Source of the DNA: RGIG4576 sp964536025
Lineage (GTDB): Bacteria; Bacteroidota; Bacteroidia; Bacteroidales; Muribaculaceae
Assembly (NCBI GenBank): GCA_964536025.1
Contig: CAZHXA010000009.1
Span: 1 to 62,846, forward strand
Length of the DNA stretch: 62,846 nucleotides
Reading direction: 5' to 3'
The translations under genes and the position numbers were made by a program. This document shows positions 35,010-43,887 of the stretch, one piece after another. The notes under the pieces were generated by a model. It saw nothing but the letters and a program-made list of their open reading frames with translations, searched no databases and was not told the origin of the DNA. Numbering within the stretch: position 1 is the first letter of the stretch; every line of letters starts with the position of its first letter.

Positions 35010-36308
35010 TTAAGCTTTCTTTTCTTTAAACATAGCCATAAATGCCACAGCAACAAAAAGAGCGAAACCTGCAAAAATAAACCAAGCAGTCTGCCAATTG
35101 CCCACCAAGAAACCGTTTTCGTTCCAATGGCAATACTTGTTAATGATTTCGCCTGCCAATAGTGTGCCGATGGTAGCACCAAGTCCGTTTGTCATCAGCA
35201 TGAATAAACCTTGAGCAGAAGCTCGCACTTTAGGTTGGCATTCTTGGTCCACAAATAAGCCTCCGGATACATTGAAGAAGTCAAAAGCAACACCATAAAC
35301 TATGCATGAAAGAATGAATAAAAATACTCCGGGGAAAACAGGGTTTCCTAAACCGAATAAAGCAAAACGTCCTACCCATGCAAACATTGCAATGAGCATA
35401 ACTATCTTTATTCCGTAGCGTTTCAAGAAGAATGGTATTAATAAGATACACAACGCTTCAGATACTTGTGACAAAGATACAAGTAAAGTTGCGTTGTTGG
35501 CTGCAAATGAATTGGCATATTCTTCAATACCTTTAAAACTTGTAATAAATGGAGTTGCATAGCCATTGGTCACTTGTAAACACATACCAAGTAGGCATGA
35601 GAATAAAAAGAATATAGCCATTCTTCTGCATTTAAATAATTTGAATGCATCAAAACCCAATGTCTCTGAAAGTGATTTAGATGACTTAGTAACCAGTTTA
35701 CATTCAGGTAGGAACATGCAATAAATGAATAATACTATACCTAAAATACCCGATACAAGGAATTGCATGTAGGTATATTGAAATTTATTCAAGTTATCAG
35801 CTAATGTGAAAGAAAAAGTCCCATTATCCAATGTTGCACAATTCACAAACCACATGGTTATGATAAAACCAACGGTACCAAATACGCGTATGGGTGGAAA
35901 TTCTTTGATTGTGTCATATCCGTGTGATTTTAATAGCGTAAAAGCTGTTGTATTGGATAATGCAACTGTAGGCATATAGAATGCAACACTAAATGTATAA
36001 AGTGCAATGAATGATACTTTATCGGGTTGTGGTGAAGTCCAGCCCATATAACACAATCCAATCATAGCTATTCCGGCTATCAAGTGACATAGTCCTAATA
36101 AACGTTGTGGTTGAATATAACGATCGGCTATAACGCCCATTATTGTAGGCATGAAAATAGATACAATACCTTGAATTGCATAAAACCACGAGATTTCAGC
36201 ACCCATGCCGGCTTTTCCAAGATAGTTTCCCATGCAAGTTAGATAAGCTCCCCAAATGGCAAATTCAAGGAAGTTCATTACTATTAATTTAGACTTTATA
36301 TTCCACAT
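35010..36308 (-). CDS. NupG-like nucleoside:proton symporter (MFS)
   Basis: The 432-residue protein has about 12 hydrophobic helices and resembles NupG/XapB-type nucleoside transporters, seen in NFLEFAIWGAYLTCMGNYLG, FMPTIMGVIADRYIQPQRLLG and the family-like AFYMPTVALSNT. It probably imports nucleosides across the inner membrane. It lies between the bifunctional nuclease gene (17 nt) and rsmE (15 nt). Confidence 0.85.
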   Translation of the reverse strand: MWNIKSKLIVMNFLEFAIWGAYLTCMGNYLGKAGMGAEISWFYAIQGIVSIFMPTIMGVIADRYIQPQRLLGLCHLIAGIAMIGLCYMGWTSPQPDKVSFIALYTFSVAFYMPTVALSNTTAFTLLKSHGYDTIKEFPPIRVFGTVGFIITMWFVNCATLDNGTFSFTLADNLNKFQYTYMQFLVSGILGIVLFIYCMFLPECKLVTKSSKSLSETLGFDAFKLFKCRRMAIFFLFSCLLGMCLQVTNGYATPFITSFKGIEEYANSFAANNATLLVSLSQVSEALCILLIPFFLKRYGIKIVMLIAMFAWVGRFALFGLGNPVFPGVFLFILSCIVYGVAFDFFNVSGGLFVDQECQPKVRASAQGLFMLMTNGLGATIGTLLAGEIINKYCHWNENGFLVGNWQTAWFIFAGFALFVAVAFMAMFKEKKA

Positions 36309-36325
36309 AATTGTAAGATTTAGTT

Positions 36326-36916
36326 TTATTTAGTTTTTTGTTCTTCTATTTTTTCAGCAATAACACGTTTGATTTCGGCTGCTTGTTCGTAATTTTCTTG
36401 TTCAACGCATTTAGACATCATTTTTTTAAGCTCGGTAATGGCAAATTTCTTTAAATTTACCTCTTTGGGAACTGAATCTTGATTGTCTTGTGTAGAAGTA
36501 TCGTTTTTGTCGGTTTTGAATCCGGTTTGTTCCAGAATTTCTCGAGTAGTGTAGATTGGAGCTCCGGTACGCAAAGCCAAAGCTATGGCATCGCTTGTGC
36601 GTGAGTCTATGGTTACACTGCGGTCTTCACTGCTGAAATGTAGTTCCGACAAGAATACACCATTCTCAAACTTGTATAAAAACACCTCATCAAGGTTTAT
36701 ACCATAAGCATGCGACAAACCTACGATAAGGTCATGAGATAAAGGGCGAGGAGGTATGATATTTTCTATCTTTACAGCGATAGCTTGAGCTTCGGCTACA
36801 CCAATAACAACCGGAATGCGATAAGGTCCGCCTTCTTCCGATAAGACAAGGGCATAAGCTCCTGATTGTACTTGACTGTAAGTTATACCTACTACATTTA
36901 ATTTTACCTTTTCCAT
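36326..36916 (-). CDS. Bifunctional nuclease-family protein with UVR motif
   Basis: Residues 1-130 form a BFN/DUF151 domain (GPYRIPVVIGVAEAQAIAVK and TIDSRTSDAIALALRTGAPI). Residues about 155-190 form a UvrB/UvrC-type UVR helix pair (ELKKMMSKCVEQENYEQAAE), a fusion commonly found in Bacteroidota. BFN proteins have been linked to nuclease activity in plants and in Mycobacterium, but the role here is unproven. It starts 6 nt after mnmA ends. Confidence 0.85.
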   Translation of the reverse strand: MEKVKLNVVGITYSQVQSGAYALVLSEEGGPYRIPVVIGVAEAQAIAVKIENIIPPRPLSHDLIVGLSHAYGINLDEVFLYKFENGVFLSELHFSSEDRSVTIDSRTSDAIALALRTGAPIYTTREILEQTGFKTDKNDTSTQDNQDSVPKEVNLKKFAITELKKMMSKCVEQENYEQAAEIKRVIAEKIEEQKTK

Positions 36917-36922
36917 GAATTG

Positions 36923-38002
36923 CTATTCCTTTACTTTTTGTCCTGTAATTACACCGCTACCATAACATAAGTGTCCTGTGGCATCATATATTACGGCAAA
37001 TTGTCCCGGTGCGATGCCTTGCACTTTCTTCTCCGATTCAATTACATATTCCCCACCTTCAAGATGAACGAATTTTGCTTTTATGAATTCGGGAGTGTGT
37101 CGATTTTTAAACATAATATCAACAGGAGAGTTTACGCCTTCCCATGGATTTCCTGAAATGAAATGCATTTCATCGATGTGTATGAGTTTCCCATATTGCT
37201 TTTCGGTTTCATAACCGTTGCTTACATATATGGTATTGTCTTGTACGTTCTTTTTTACCACAAACCACGGACCTCCACTTAGTCCAAGACCTTTTCTTTG
37301 TCCTATTGTGTGGAACCAAAATCCTTTATGCTCGCCTATCTTTTTGCCTGTTTCAAGCTCTATAATATTACCTTTCTTTTCTCCTAAGTGGCGACGAATG
37401 AAATCATTATAATTGATTTTACCTAAGAAACATATTCCTTGACTATCTTTTCGGAAAGCGTTAGGTAATTTTGCATCTATGGCAAGTTGACGTACATCAC
37501 TTTTAGGCATTGTACCGAGAGGGAACATTAAGTGTTGTAATTGTTTGTAGCTTATTTGAGCAAGAAAATCGGTTTGGTCTTTTACCGGATCAACAGCTGT
37601 GGCAAGATACTTGGTTCCATTAACAAAATCAGTTGACGCATAGTGTCCTGTTGCTGTTATATCAAATTCTTTTCCCCAACGTTCTTCAAAATATCCGAAT
37701 TTAATCATTTTGTTACACATCATGTCAGGGTTAGGTGTAAGACCTGCTTTGACGGTACGTAAAGCATATTCCATTACGTTGTCCCAATATTCTTGGTGTA
37801 ATGAAACTACTTCAAGAGGCAAACCGTATTTTTTTGCGATAAGAGTACACATTTCAATGTCTTCTTCTGCCGAACAATCGCCTTCTCCGTTGTCCATGCC
37901 TATGCGTATATAAAACAGATTTAAGTCGTGCCCTTCTTCTTTTAACTTGTGAACAACTACCGCACTGTCAACGCCACCCGATATAAGAACTGCTACATTC
38001 AT
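36923..38002 (-). CDS. mnmA: tRNA-specific 2-thiouridylase
   Basis: MnmA puts the 2-thio group on U34 of tRNA-Lys, -Glu and -Gln using ATP and a persulfide relay. The 359-residue protein has the PP-loop ISGGVDSAVV, the first catalytic cysteine Cys96 in PNPDMMCNKMIKFG and the second, Cys191, in SQGICFLGK. HTIGQRKGLGLSGG marks the central domain. It follows the DoxX gene by 38 nt on the minus strand. Confidence 0.96.
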   Translation of the reverse strand: MNVAVLISGGVDSAVVVHKLKEEGHDLNLFYIRIGMDNGEGDCSAEEDIEMCTLIAKKYGLPLEVVSLHQEYWDNVMEYALRTVKAGLTPNPDMMCNKMIKFGYFEERWGKEFDITATGHYASTDFVNGTKYLATAVDPVKDQTDFLAQISYKQLQHLMFPLGTMPKSDVRQLAIDAKLPNAFRKDSQGICFLGKINYNDFIRRHLGEKKGNIIELETGKKIGEHKGFWFHTIGQRKGLGLSGGPWFVVKKNVQDNTIYVSNGYETEKQYGKLIHIDEMHFISGNPWEGVNSPVDIMFKNRHTPEFIKAKFVHLEGGEYVIESEKKVQGIAPGQFAVIYDATGHLCYGSGVITGQKVKE

Positions 38003-38040
38003 GCAATAAATATTTTCAATTTTTAATTTTTTAATTGTAA

Positions 38041-38553
38041 TCAGCTTTCTTCCAACTCAAATTCTTTTGCTTCGGCTTCACCTTTTTCGTCTATGCTGGT
38101 AAGATTTACCGAAATAATGTAGTCTAATGAAATTTTTCCGGGACCTGCAAGCATCATGAATATGAAGATTCCCATAAACATTATGGGTAAATATCCTGCT
38201 TGTAAACTGAATAGTTTAGTTAGGTCAACAGGATTATAGAATTGCATAATCACATGTTCTGCAATTACCATTGAAATAAATGGTGGAATGATGGCAAAAC
38301 GAGTGAATAATCCTAATATGATAAGAGTTGAACAGATGATTTCTATCAATATCATCACAAGTAATGATATTTCACTACCCATGCCGAGTACCGAGTGAAA
38401 TGTAGGAGCCAATTCGTTGAAATGTGCTATTTGTCGTATCCCGAATTGCATAAACATGACACCTGTGAACAATCGCATGAAAAGACGTGCCATATTTGTA
38501 AATGTCAATCCGGCACTATACAAAAACATTCGTTTGATAAACTTTGCTGCCAT
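38041..38553 (-). CDS. DoxX-family membrane protein
   Basis: The 170-residue protein has four hydrophobic helices and the DoxX-like opening ARLFMRLFTGVMFMQFGIRQ. DoxX proteins are small inner-membrane proteins linked in some bacteria to quinone or thiol redox systems, but no general reaction is known. It follows the DUF5106 thioredoxin-like gene by 20 nt, and that pairing could suggest a redox link. The C terminus is acidic. Confidence 0.8.
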   Translation of the reverse strand: MAAKFIKRMFLYSAGLTFTNMARLFMRLFTGVMFMQFGIRQIAHFNELAPTFHSVLGMGSEISLLVMILIEIICSTLIILGLFTRFAIIPPFISMVIAEHVIMQFYNPVDLTKLFSLQAGYLPIMFMGIFIFMMLAGPGKISLDYIISVNLTSIDEKGEAEAKEFELEES

Positions 38554-38573
38554 AATAAATGTATTTTTTAATT

Positions 38574-39470
38574 TTATCTCAGAATCATGTCCACAAGAAT
38601 ATTTTTTTCAACTATATTCTTGTCGGCATTTAAAATGAATAAACTTGGAAAAATTCTTATATCAAAAATTTTATTAGCCTCTTCAGCCGATACAATTGCC
38701 CAATTATCAGCCCAAGTTTTAGCGTCTTCTGCCCATTTCTTGCTGTATTTTCCCGGAGTTATACATACGATTTTTAAATTTCCCTCCGAAATTAGAGTGT
38801 TGATATTTACGTTAGTGCTTAAACGTAAGCGACTTAACGAACAATCGCTGCAATCTCCATCGGTGAAAAAAAGAATTGTACTTTTGTCACTTAATAATGA
38901 TGAAAGTTTCATTTTTTCACCATTAATATTAACTACATCAAGTTCAGGGCACGTTGCACCTATGGCATTTTGATTGATTTTTAGAATTTGACTTCTATAA
39001 TGTTCTCTATCTTCTTTTTTTAAAGCTTTGGCTTTTACTAAAGCATCAAGAAAATATAAATAAGCCTCATCGCTTGAGAAAAGAGCTTGTTCGGAATACA
39101 TGTTTTTTTCGGCAAGACGTCCCAAAAGCATAAAATTGGCTTTATTGCTTTGAGCTTTATTCATCAAGTCCTTGATTGAGTTAATTACTACCGTTTTATG
39201 AGCGTAAGGGAAAAAGTTCAAATAGTCTTGAAAAGCTCCCTCAAATGCAGCTTCGTCGCTTATGTGCTTTGATAAGTCAAATTTATCCCAAAATCGTATT
39301 AAAACATAATTTGTTCGGTCTTGAAACGATGTTATCGTATCGGGTGCATGTGGATATTCAAACAGTGTTTTTGGTGCTTCTTGCGTTAGCGTTTCTTCGT
39401 TATTTTGAGCTGTTGCGACTATCGATGTAGCTACAAAAAACAAAAATAATATAGTTGTAATTTTCTTCAT
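38574..39470 (-). CDS. DUF5106 thioredoxin-like exported protein
   Basis: A signal peptide (MKKITTILFLFFVATSIVATAQ) is followed by a DUF5106 domain and a C-terminal thioredoxin fold (about 175-298). The redox motif is present as Cys207-Ser-Asp-Cys210 in FFTDGDCSDCSLSRL, with the cis-Pro region IRIFPSLFILN. It is probably a periplasmic thiol-disulfide protein. Start 39470 was chosen to place the signal peptide at the N terminus. It heads the long minus-strand run to kdsA and the TPR gene. Confidence 0.85.
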   Translation of the reverse strand: MKKITTILFLFFVATSIVATAQNNEETLTQEAPKTLFEYPHAPDTITSFQDRTNYVLIRFWDKFDLSKHISDEAAFEGAFQDYLNFFPYAHKTVVINSIKDLMNKAQSNKANFMLLGRLAEKNMYSEQALFSSDEAYLYFLDALVKAKALKKEDREHYRSQILKINQNAIGATCPELDVVNINGEKMKLSSLLSDKSTILFFTDGDCSDCSLSRLRLSTNVNINTLISEGNLKIVCITPGKYSKKWAEDAKTWADNWAIVSAEEANKIFDIRIFPSLFILNADKNIVEKNILVDMILR

Positions 39471-39790
39471 TTTATTGGTTTTAAATGACATAATATTTTG
39501 CTCGTGAAAGCATGTTATGCGAGTTCACAAAATCTCAATGTAAAAGTACTGCAATATCTCAAGAGTACAAAATAAAAGTGCAGAAAACAAACCTTTTTGC
39601 AACATTTTTTATTGTTTTATACATGATTGTAATGTTGAGAAAAGCGTTTATTTTGACTGTTTATATTGCATATATTCGTAAATTATATTTTGTGAGAAAA
39701 TTGTAAAGGCTTTTTCCTTTTTTGATATAAAGATTTTTTTCGTAAATTTGTGGGATTAGAGGAAATGCTCTATTATTAAGGGTGATATAA
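39471..39790. other. 320-nt divergent intergenic region
   Basis: The region separates the DUF5106 gene from parE. It holds the parE promoter near its right end. A 64-codon frame at 39512-39706 has no family resemblance and was not called. No clear minus-strand promoter was found. Confidence 0.5.
39721..39750 (+). promoter_or_regulatory. parE promoter
   Basis: TTTG (39721-39724) and TAAATTTG (39743-39750) are 18 nt apart. The leader to the first ATG would be about 33 nt. Confidence 0.6.
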
Positions 39791-41728
39791 ATGAATATGG
39801 CTGAAGAAAACGAAATACAGGAAATCGAGCAACAAACAGGAAGTGATGGTTATGACAAACTTGTGACGTTGGAGGCGTTGGAACACATTCGCCGTCGTCC
39901 CGGTATGTATATCGGTAAACTTGGTGATGGCTCGCAGAGCGATGATGGTATATATGTGTTATTGAAAGAAATACTTGATAATGCTATTGACGAGCATGCT
40001 GCCGGTTACGGAACGATGATTGAAGTGGAAGTAAATGAAGGTATGGTTTCTATAAGAGACCATGGTCGAGGTATTCCGTTGGATTATGTTACCCGTGCAG
40101 CAACATTGATGAACACGAGTGGTAAATTTGATACGCGTAACTACCAAAGCTCGGTGGGCTTGAATGGCGTGGGCTTAAAGGCTACTAATGCATTGTCGGA
40201 ACATTGCTATGTGCAAAGCTATCGCGATGGATTTACTGCTTATTCTTCGTTTGAATGTGGTAAATTGATAAGTGAAAGCGGTATTGTGCCTGCCGAAGCC
40301 GATGCCCCTAATGGAACACTGATACAATTTAAGCCTGATAATACGATATTTGTAAATTATCACTACAATGAAGATTTCGTTGAGCGAATGATTAAGAACT
40401 ATACGTTCTTGAACACCGGATTGACGATAATATATAACGGAAAGAAATTTCATTCACGCAATGGATTGTGCGATTTGGTGAACGAATATATGACCAATGA
40501 CCCATTGTATCCTCTAATACATTTTAAAGATGATGATATTGAGGTTGTGATAACTCATGCCGCTCAATATGGAGAAGAATTCTATTCGTTTGTAAATGGT
40601 CAGCACACCACGCAAGGCGGTACGCATCAAGCAGCTTTTCGTGAAGCATTGAGTCGCACGATAAAAGAATTCTTTAATAAGAATTTTGAATATGCCGATA
40701 TTCGCAATGGTATTGTCGCTGCAGTGAGTATCAAGGTTGTAGAACCTATTTTTGAATCACAAACGAAGATACGTTTGGGTAGTACGGTCATGTATAAAGA
40801 CGGACCTACTATTTATAAGTTTATAAATGACTTTATCAAGAAAGAACTTGATAACTATTTGCATAAAGAACCTCATGTGGCTGAAGTTATGTTGCGTAAA
40901 ATAACCGAAAGCGAAAAGGAACGTAAAGCAATGGCTGGAGTTACCAAGATAGCTCGTGAACGTGCTAAAAAGGTGGCTTTGCATAATCGCAAGTTGCGTG
41001 ATTGTCGTGTGCATTTCAATGATGCAAAAGGGGATAAGCGTGCCGATAGTATGATTTTTATCACTGAGGGAGATTCTGCGAGCGGCTCTATTACAAAAAT
41101 ACGTGATGTGGAGACTCAAGCTGTATTTTCTTTGCGTGGTAAACCGTTAAACTCATTCGGCAAGACGCAAAAAGTAGTTTATGAGAATGAAGAATTTAAC
41201 TTGTTGCAGGCTGCACTTAATATTGAAGGAGGCATTGACGGACTTCGCTATAATAAAGTGATTATTGCAACCGATGCCGATGTTGATGGCATGCATATAC
41301 GCTTGCTTATGCTCACTTTCTTGCTTCAATTTTTTCCTGAGCTTATAAAAACAGGGCATGTTTACATACTTCAAACTCCATTGTTCCGTGTGAGGAATAA
41401 GAAAGAGGCGAAACGTAAATCACGAAAGGGTGGTGTGGCATCGCAATCTTTACCCGAAACGTATTATTGTTACAGTGAGGAAGAACGTCTGGCGGCAATA
41501 GAGAAATTGGGAGAAAATGCCGAAATAACTCGATTTAAAGGGTTAGGTGAGATTTCTCCTGATGAATTTAAGGGCTTTATTGGAGAAAATATGCGTCTTG
41601 ACAGGGTGTCATTGCGTAAGGAAGATGCCGTAAAGGAAATGCTTGAGTTCTATATGGGTAAAAACACTATGGAGCGACAAAACTTTATTATAGAGAATCT
41701 TGTTGTAGAGGAAGATGAAGAATTGTGA
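39791..41728 (+). CDS. parE: DNA topoisomerase IV subunit B
   Basis: The ATPase subunit of topoisomerase IV (645 residues) works with ParC to unlink chromosomes. The GHKL ATPase shows KEILDNAIDEHA, IRDHGRGIPLDY and GLNGVGLKATNA. The TOPRIM domain shows FITEGDSASGS and IATDADVDGMHIR. ASGS and DGMH rather than AGGS and DGSH favour ParE over GyrB, and the order parE-coaD-S41 peptidase also fits Bacteroidales. ATG at 39797 is an alternative start. parC is not next to it in this window. Confidence 0.88.
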   Translation: MNMAEENEIQEIEQQTGSDGYDKLVTLEALEHIRRRPGMYIGKLGDGSQSDDGIYVLLKEILDNAIDEHAAGYGTMIEVEVNEGMVSIRDHGRGIPLDYVTRAATLMNTSGKFDTRNYQSSVGLNGVGLKATNALSEHCYVQSYRDGFTAYSSFECGKLISESGIVPAEADAPNGTLIQFKPDNTIFVNYHYNEDFVERMIKNYTFLNTGLTIIYNGKKFHSRNGLCDLVNEYMTNDPLYPLIHFKDDDIEVVITHAAQYGEEFYSFVNGQHTTQGGTHQAAFREALSRTIKEFFNKNFEYADIRNGIVAAVSIKVVEPIFESQTKIRLGSTVMYKDGPTIYKFINDFIKKELDNYLHKEPHVAEVMLRKITESEKERKAMAGVTKIARERAKKVALHNRKLRDCRVHFNDAKGDKRADSMIFITEGDSASGSITKIRDVETQAVFSLRGKPLNSFGKTQKVVYENEEFNLLQAALNIEGGIDGLRYNKVIIATDADVDGMHIRLLMLTFLLQFFPELIKTGHVYILQTPLFRVRNKKEAKRKSRKGGVASQSLPETYYCYSEEERLAAIEKLGENAEITRFKGLGEISPDEFKGFIGENMRLDRVSLRKEDAVKEMLEFYMGKNTMERQNFIIENLVVEEDEEL

Positions 41729-42212
41729 AGCTAAAAAACGTGTGGCAATGTTTCCGGGTACATTCGACCCATTTACGATAGGGCATGAATCGATTGTGAT
41801 TCGTGCTTTAAAACTTTTTGATGAGGTCGTTGTTGCTGTGGTAAATAACAATGAAAAGAACACATTTATGACTCTTGAAAATCGCATGCGTTATATTGAA
41901 AGTGTTTTTGCCGACAATGAGAGAGTGCGTGTTGTTGCTTTTGATGGTTTGCTTGTGAATGTGGCAAAATCGGAAAATGTGGATTGCCTAATTCGTGGGG
42001 TGCGAACTGTTCAAGATTTTGAATATGAAAAAAATTTGAGTGATATTTATAGAGTTACCGGTGATATGGAATCGGTTTTGTTATGCTCTTATCCTGAATA
42101 TGGCTTTGTGAGTTCAACGATGGTCAGAGCTCACATTACTCATGGGTGTGATGTGTCGGCTTATTTACCGGCAAAAGGTGATCGCTCTTTATTGCCATCG
42201 GGAGATAAATGA
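41715..42212 (+). CDS. coaD: Phosphopantetheine adenylyltransferase
   Basis: CoaD adenylates 4'-phosphopantetheine in the fourth step of coenzyme A synthesis. The 165-residue protein carries the nucleotidyltransferase motif GTFDPFTIGHESI with His24, plus LIRGVRTVQDFEYEKN and FVSSTMVR. Its start overlaps parE by 14 nt; a second ATG at 41748 would leave a very short N terminus. It is 33 nt before the S41 peptidase gene. Confidence 0.95.
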   Translation: MKNCEAKKRVAMFPGTFDPFTIGHESIVIRALKLFDEVVVAVVNNNEKNTFMTLENRMRYIESVFADNERVRVVAFDGLLVNVAKSENVDCLIRGVRTVQDFEYEKNLSDIYRVTGDMESVLLCSYPEYGFVSSTMVRAHITHGCDVSAYLPAKGDRSLLPSGDK

Positions 42213-42245
42213 ATATGTGAGAAATAATTAAATAGAAAAGAATAT

Positions 42246-43838
42246 ATGAATTTTTTGAATAAATATTTATTATTGTTGGCTTTGTGTTGTGTTAGCTGTG
42301 TGGTAGGTGCAAAAGATAGGCAAAGCAACTTGAAAAAACTCATGAATGCTCAATTTGCAGTGTCGGCTTTTTATGTTGACAGTGTGAATGAAGAAAAAGT
42401 CGTTGAGGATGCAATACGTGGTATGCTTGACAAACTTGACCCTCATTCTACATATAACACAGCCGAAGAAACACAAGAATTGCAACAACCGCTACAAGGA
42501 AAATTCAGTGGAATAGGTATATCATTCAATATGAAGCAAGATACGCTGTATGTAATTTCTCTTATTGCCGGAGGTCCGAGTGAACGCGTAGGTTTGCGTC
42601 CGGGTGATCGTATAGTTTCGGTGAATGATACAACTGTAGCCGGAGTGAAAATGAAAAGTAATGACATCAGAAAACGATTGATGGGCGAAAAAGGTTCGCT
42701 TGTGAGAGTGGGGGTGAAGCGTCAAGGAGTGGCTGATGTGATGCAATTCGGTATAACTCGAGACGAAATACCTATTTACAGTGTTGATGCATCTTATATG
42801 GTAGATTCTAAAACGGGGTATATAAGAATAAGCCGTTTTGCTGAAGCTACAGCCGACGAATTTGAAAAAGCGTTCAAGAAATTGACCGGTCTTGGCATGA
42901 AACAGCTTATTTTGGATTTGAGTGATAATGGCGGTGGCTATTTGAATACTGCCGTAGAACTTGCCAATTGGTTCTTAAATGCGGGAGAAACGATTGTTTA
43001 TACAGAGGGGCGTACCTCTCCAAGATATGATGCAACTGCCAATGGTAAGGGAAAATATAAAACCGGTAAGCTTGTAGTGCTTGTAAATCAATATTCAGCA
43101 TCGGCAAGTGAAATTTTGTCGGGAGCTGTGCAAGATTGGGACCGTGGGGTAATCGTTGGACGACGCACTTTTGGTAAAGGGTTGGTTCAACGTCAGTTTG
43201 GCTTTGAAGACGGTTCTATGATGCGACTTACAACCTCACGTTATTATACTCCGTCGGGTCGTTGTATTCAGAAACCTTATAAAGCCGGAGAAAACGATGA
43301 TTATGCAATGGACGTTTACAAGCGTTTGAAAGATGGAGAGTTACAGCATGCCGATAGCATTCATGTAGCCGACTCGTTAAGATATAATACATTAAAATCG
43401 GGACGTATTATATACGGCGGTGGTGGAGTGATTCCCGACGTGTTTGTTCCCATCGATACCACCGATTACAGCAAGTATTATGCCGATTTAAGTGCAAAGG
43501 GTGTTCTTATTCAATATACGTTGGGCTATGTGGATAAAAATAGAGACGAGTTGAAAAAGAAGTATGCCGATGTTGCAGCTTTTGACAAGAATTTTGCTGT
43601 AAGCAATGAAATGATGCAAGAATTGATAGCAATGGGCGAAAAAGAAGGTGTTAAGTATAATGAACAGCAGTTCAAAACGAGCAAATCGTTGCTTGAATTG
43701 CTGGTTAAATCACTGATTGCACGTGATGTTTTCGACCAAGAAGCATTCACTATAATTTATAACAAAAATAATGATTTATTAAAGGAAGGTCTTCGAGTCA
43801 TCAACGATGATGAATTGTATAATTCGTTGTTGAAATAA
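42246..43838 (+). CDS. S41-family C-terminal processing peptidase
   Basis: This periplasmic protease (530 residues) starts with a signal peptide (LLLLALCCVSCVVGA; a lipidated form at the Cys is possible). A PDZ domain spans about residues 85-165 (GGPSERVGLRPGDRIVSVND). The serine-lysine dyad is Ser286 in QYSASASEI and Lys311 in FGKGLVQ, 25 residues apart as in E. coli Prc. It probably trims C termini of exported proteins. It is the third gene of the parE-coaD run. Confidence 0.92.
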   Translation: MNFLNKYLLLLALCCVSCVVGAKDRQSNLKKLMNAQFAVSAFYVDSVNEEKVVEDAIRGMLDKLDPHSTYNTAEETQELQQPLQGKFSGIGISFNMKQDTLYVISLIAGGPSERVGLRPGDRIVSVNDTTVAGVKMKSNDIRKRLMGEKGSLVRVGVKRQGVADVMQFGITRDEIPIYSVDASYMVDSKTGYIRISRFAEATADEFEKAFKKLTGLGMKQLILDLSDNGGGYLNTAVELANWFLNAGETIVYTEGRTSPRYDATANGKGKYKTGKLVVLVNQYSASASEILSGAVQDWDRGVIVGRRTFGKGLVQRQFGFEDGSMMRLTTSRYYTPSGRCIQKPYKAGENDDYAMDVYKRLKDGELQHADSIHVADSLRYNTLKSGRIIYGGGGVIPDVFVPIDTTDYSKYYADLSAKGVLIQYTLGYVDKNRDELKKKYADVAAFDKNFAVSNEMMQELIAMGEKEGVKYNEQQFKTSKSLLELLVKSLIARDVFDQEAFTIIYNKNNDLLKEGLRVINDDELYNSLLK

Positions 43839-43843
43839 ATCAT

Positions 43844-43851
43844 TATCTTTG
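43844..43851 (+). promoter_or_regulatory. -7 element before aminopeptidase P
   Basis: TATCTTTG starts 5 nt after the S41 peptidase stop codon and lies 36 nt ahead of the next ATG. No clean -33 element is seen. Confidence 0.45.
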
Positions 43852-43887
43852 TGAAGATATAAACCGTAAAAAAAGCTATATACTATT

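Noticed and set aside
39512..39706. 64-codon frame in the parE upstream region
   Set aside because: A hydrophobic stretch is present, but there is no promoter or start context and AT-rich DNA gives such frames by chance.
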